From Verrucomicrobia bacterium 12-59-8 (GTDB lineage: Bacteria > Verrucomicrobiota > Verrucomicrobiae > Verrucomicrobiales > Verrucomicrobiaceae), in contig NCCR01000071.1 of assembly GCA_002279765.1 (NCBI GenBank), forward strand, positions 5,173 to 69,172: a DNA stretch of 64,000 nucleotides. The letters run 5' to 3'. The notes beneath the pieces were generated by a model. It saw nothing but the letters and a program-made list of their open reading frames with translations, was not told where the DNA came from and ran no database searches. Shown here piece by piece: positions 61,280 to 64,000 of the stretch. Every line of letters starts with the position of its first letter. Positions within the stretch are counted from its first letter, which is position 1. Made by a program: the position numbers and the translations under genes.

Positions 61280-63289
61280 TCAGGAAACGAGCATTGGTGC
61301 CTGCTGCAGCGTGCGGTTGGCCGTGAGCTCAAAAGGACGCTCTTCCCCCTGTTCTTTCTTCACGGCTTTGGCGAGTGCCTTGCTCAATCCGTCCAGCGAG
61401 TAGGGCTTGAGCATGATGTCCACCGGCGGTGTCCGCCCCTGGCTGAGAATAGTGAACTCGTCGGGATCGATGACAAAACCGCTGCAAACCACGACAGGCA
61501 CTTCGTTGCCCACAGCGCGCAGCTCCTTGAAGGTGTCACGGCCGGAAAGTTTGGGCATGTAGATGTCGAGCAGGACGGCGTCCACCTTCTCCTGGGTGCG
61601 CAGCAGGATGTCGAGCGCCTGCTGGCCGTCACAGGCTTCCAGAACGCGATAGCCTAGAAAACCAAGCATGTTCATGGCGATGGAGCGCACTGGTGCCTCG
61701 TCATCCACGACCAAAATGGTGGTCTGCCCGCCCAGGGGGGCGTTGATGGCGGGTCCGTTGTCGATCGGCGTCTCGTCCTCAATCTGCTCGGGATTGTGCA
61801 AACGTGGCAGAAACACCCGGAACTCGCTGCCGCGTCCCACTTCGCTGTCGAATTCGATCCAGCCGCCGTGTTCGCGGACGATGTCCTGCGCGGTAGAGAG
61901 GCCGAGGCCGGTGCCCTTGTTGCTGGCCTTCGTTGTAAAGAAGGGCTCAAAGATGCGCTGACGGTGCTCTTCAGAGATGCCGTGGCCGTTGTCACGCACC
62001 ACGAGCATGACGAATTCGGCAGCATCGTTGCTGTCGGCTGATTTCGACGGCATGCGATGGGTGACATTTTCCACGGCGATTTCAATCACGCCTTTATCCG
62101 CAGGCAGGGAATCGCGAGCATTGAGGCAGAGGTTGAGCATGACCTGCTCGATCTGCGTGGCATCCCCGGTCGCGTAGGAGGCATCCATTCCGCCGCGCAT
62201 TTGAATGGTGACACGCGGATCGACGCTGTGCTTCAGGAGGTTCTGCACGTCCGCCAGGAGGCGTTTGAGATTGGTGGCCTTGCGCACGGCGACACCCGTG
62301 CTGCGGCGTGAGTAGCCGAGCAGGGACTTGACGAGTTCCGCCGCACGCGTGGTGGCGTGGTTGGCGTTTTGCAGCTTGTCGCGCACCCCAGCCTGATTGG
62401 AGGCCGGCGTGAGTTCGGCGAGGGTCAGATTGCCGCGAATGGCCGTGAGGAGGTTGTTGAAATCGTGGGCAATCCCGCCAGCGAGCTGGCCGATGGTCCC
62501 CATTTTCTGCGATTCGCGGAGCTGGTTCTCCAGCACTCGCATTTCAGAACGGTCTTTGACGATCCATATCCGTCCGATGACTTCGCCGGCATCCGTGCGC
62601 ATCGGGCTGGAGCGCAGGGAGAAGACCCGGTTGTCATTGGAGACGAGCGGAGGCGTTTCATGCTGGCCCTCGAGGCTGGCGGAGATTTTCTCGATCCAGG
62701 CGGTGACCACGGCTTTTTCTTCAAAACGTTCGACCAGCGCATTGAGAATACGCGAGGAATCTCGTCCGGCGACTTCTTCGACCGGCTTGCCGAGGAAATC
62801 ATCCAGTCTGGCGTTTGAGGCGATGATGGAGCCCTGGGCATCCACCACGAGCACGCCCTCATCACTGGCGGCGAAAAGCCCCTGCAGAGCGGTGAAGGCC
62901 TCACGCAGCAGGCGTTCGGCATTGAGGAGGCGTTGCGCTGTCTGGCAGGCATGCTGCTCGGCGGCATTGAGCGCCTGCCGCTGCTTGGCAAAGATCATGT
63001 TGATGTCGCAGCGCAGCTTCCAGAAATCGGCCGGCAGCCATTCAGCGGACTGAGCATCTGGAGGAACACCCCGCAGCACCGCTGTGGTGCCTTTCATGAC
63101 TGCGGTCGTTGGTTTGAGCAGCCAGCCGGAAATCAGATAGGCGGCCAGGAAAACACCACCACCGAGCAGCACGCCTGTGATACCAAAGAACCAGTCCAGC
63201 GGCTGCCCCATCATACGGGCGGCTCCCATGGCCGGCAGAAAGCCGAACAACCAGAGTGGAAGCAGGATGCGAAGTCTCAAGGAGTTCAT
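61280..63289 (-). CDS. Hybrid sensor histidine kinase/response regulator
   Basis: 669 aa. Two membrane helices (about residues 9-27 and 37-58) with almost no periplasmic loop are followed by a PAS domain (about 125-235). HisKA has the phosphoacceptor in GGIAHDFNNLLTAIRGNL. The HATPase domain has NLCLNARDSLP, VRDNGHGISEEH and KGTGLGLSTAQDIV. A C-terminal receiver follows (ILVVDDEAPVRSIAMNMLG, phosphoacceptor in AVLLDIYMPKLSG). This is a group-4-type hybrid kinase, with no adjacent DNA-binding regulator. A coiled-coil hypothetical lies 33 bases upstream. Confidence 0.95.
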   Translation of the reverse strand: MNSLRLRILLPLWLFGFLPAMGAARMMGQPLDWFFGITGVLLGGGVFLAAYLISGWLLKPTTAVMKGTTAVLRGVPPDAQSAEWLPADFWKLRCDINMIFAKQRQALNAAEQHACQTAQRLLNAERLLREAFTALQGLFAASDEGVLVVDAQGSIIASNARLDDFLGKPVEEVAGRDSSRILNALVERFEEKAVVTAWIEKISASLEGQHETPPLVSNDNRVFSLRSSPMRTDAGEVIGRIWIVKDRSEMRVLENQLRESQKMGTIGQLAGGIAHDFNNLLTAIRGNLTLAELTPASNQAGVRDKLQNANHATTRAAELVKSLLGYSRRSTGVAVRKATNLKRLLADVQNLLKHSVDPRVTIQMRGGMDASYATGDATQIEQVMLNLCLNARDSLPADKGVIEIAVENVTHRMPSKSADSNDAAEFVMLVVRDNGHGISEEHRQRIFEPFFTTKASNKGTGLGLSTAQDIVREHGGWIEFDSEVGRGSEFRVFLPRLHNPEQIEDETPIDNGPAINAPLGGQTTILVVDDEAPVRSIAMNMLGFLGYRVLEACDGQQALDILLRTQEKVDAVLLDIYMPKLSGRDTFKELRAVGNEVPVVVCSGFVIDPDEFTILSQGRTPPVDIMLKPYSLDGLSKALAKAVKKEQGEERPFELTANRTLQQAPMLVS

Positions 63290-63322
63290 AGAGAATAAAA
63301 TCGAAGGTTTGGGATATGCAGG

Positions 63323-63871
63323 TCAGTTGACAGGATGAGAGACGGTGGAATTCGTGCGGTTGATGATCTGGTTCATGCAGTGCTCGACAGCCGCATTGAG
63401 GTGGTTTTCCAGCCAGATTTCGATTTCACCACGCAGCGTGGCGATGCCCGACTGTCCGGCTGTGGGAATTCGTTGCTCCAAACGGTCCAGGCGGTCGTTC
63501 AAGGCACTCGCATTCATGGCGATGCCGAAAATATCGTTCCGCAACTGCTCCATCTGAGCCGGCAGGTCCTGCACCGTGACTGCAACCTTGCTGGATGGCT
63601 CTAGCGAAGGGGGCAAAGCTGCTGGCACTGCCACCACTTGCAGCTCAACTGGCAGCGCAGCTTCACGGTCTGCGGCGAACGGCTGATTGGACGCATGAAG
63701 AGGAGCCTGCCGAGGAACGATTTCCACTCGTGGCAGCGAATACGTACCGCCTAACTCTGCCATAATCGGCTCGGTGCTGATTACGCCCGGTGCATGGCTC
63801 ATCACCTTCTCAGAAATGGCTAATACGATGGGTTCCGAAGGGCTTTCGGCCTCAGAACTTCGACGTTGCAT
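63323..63871 (-). CDS. Hypothetical protein with a helical C-terminus
   Basis: 182 aa from ATG 63871. The first 95 residues are proline/serine-rich with no predicted fold. The C-terminal half is helical with coiled-coil spacing (AQMEQLRNDIFGIAMNASAL, then NDRLDRLEQRIPTAG) and an amphipathic end (IWLENHLNAAVEHCMNQII). No family is recognised. It is in the same orientation as the hybrid kinase and 33 bases upstream, so it may be a partner or input protein. Confidence 0.6.
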   Translation of the reverse strand: MQRRSSEAESPSEPIVLAISEKVMSHAPGVISTEPIMAELGGTYSLPRVEIVPRQAPLHASNQPFAADREAALPVELQVVAVPAALPPSLEPSSKVAVTVQDLPAQMEQLRNDIFGIAMNASALNDRLDRLEQRIPTAGQSGIATLRGEIEIWLENHLNAAVEHCMNQIINRTNSTVSHPVN

Positions 63872-64000
63872 AGAGAATGAGAATGGTAAAGGCATGCTTG
63901 GAATCAGGCAGTCTGAGGAATTTTATCAATATTAACAATAAAATCCATAATTATTTTAAATTAATTTGAACGCATCCGGAATTTATTTTGCAAATTCCGT
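63872..64000. other. AT-rich intergenic end of window
   Basis: A 129-base stretch, strikingly AT-rich from about 63915, without an ORF. It probably holds the promoter of the hypothetical-kinase pair. No clear -35/-10 pair stands out. Confidence 0.4.

Noticed and set aside
1..64000. CRISPR arrays, insertion sequences, prophage or rRNA genes
   Set aside because: I scanned for regularly spaced repeats, transposase/integrase/recombinase motifs, phage structural genes and rRNA core sequences and found none.

Overview
This 64 kb window is a dense, high-GC bacterial chromosome segment. The gene content points to the Verrucomicrobia (Planctomycetes-Verrucomicrobia-Chlamydiae group), probably a relative of Prosthecobacter or Verrucomicrobium. 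The evidence is a planctomycete-type cytochrome c/DUF1549/DUF1553 protein followed by two tandem DUF1501 proteins, a Tat-exported Gfo/Idh/MocA oxidoreductase, an iduronate-sulfatase-type sulfatase, a TIGR04073 exosortase-associated protein and two separate MoxR/DUF58 clusters. The taxonomic call is inference from gene content; no rRNA is present.

Layout. (1) 1-7.0 kb, minus: a Bat/aerotolerance-type operon (MoxR, DUF58, an embedded Uma2-type nuclease, BatA/VWA protein, VWA membrane protein cut by the window edge). (2) 7.1-10.1 kb, minus: ispF, a PHP phosphoesterase with a long histone-H1-like tail, a membrane-anchored hypothetical, and tRNA-Thr(CGU) whose 5' 25 nt are tandemly duplicated. (3) 10.3-15.1 kb, plus: small conserved protein, sulfatase, TIGR04073 protein, strong terminator, gatC-gatA, tRNA-Arg(ACG), then a small membrane ORF followed by an imperfect attC-like hairpin. 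(4) 15.2-24.0 kb, mostly minus: methyltransferase with an Rrf2 regulator and a palindromic operator, a hydrolase remnant, a TMTC-like GT-C/TPR protein, and a tightly overlapping six-gene operon that joins amino-sugar synthesis (aminotransferase, methyltransferase, GT2, FdtA-type isomerase) to a NarX/NarL-type two-component pair. (5) 24.1-30.7 kb, minus: a second MoxR cluster (RDD, SpoIIM-like, DUF4129, a frameshifted DUF4350 gene, MoxR, DUF58). (6) 30.8-43.4 kb: DUF5362 protein, hemW and a squalene/phytoene synthase diverging from a palindromic repeat, a complete RND pump operon whose TetR repressor lacks its recognition-helix region, an NtrC-type regulator, queC-queF and a vapBC toxin-antitoxin pair. 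(7) 43.5-52.3 kb: IclR regulator coupled to the DUF1553 and twin DUF1501 genes, and the convergent oxidoreductase. (8) 52.4-63.9 kb: mogA, a Prc-like protease, an MBL hydrolase, an RlmN-family methylase, DUF1361 and DCC proteins, a tannase-family esterase, rimO, and a hybrid histidine kinase behind a coiled-coil hypothetical.

How the parts work together. The two MoxR modules are alternative versions of the same chaperone-plus-VWA/membrane-protein theme. The DUF1553/DUF1501 block is typical of PVC catabolic operons and here has its own IclR regulator. The RND operon looks derepressed because the adjacent repressor has lost most of its DNA-reading helix. There is no CRISPR array, prophage, insertion sequence or rRNA. 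The strongest leads are structural: the tRNA 5'-half duplication, the attC-like element next to a small cassette-like ORF, the damaged TetR and DUF4350 genes, the ATCCAGCAT-type repeat present both between genes and in frame inside a coding sequence, and a two-component system embedded in a sugar operon. No intergenic gap exceeds 300 bases; the largest, 14599-14832, is described as its own entry.
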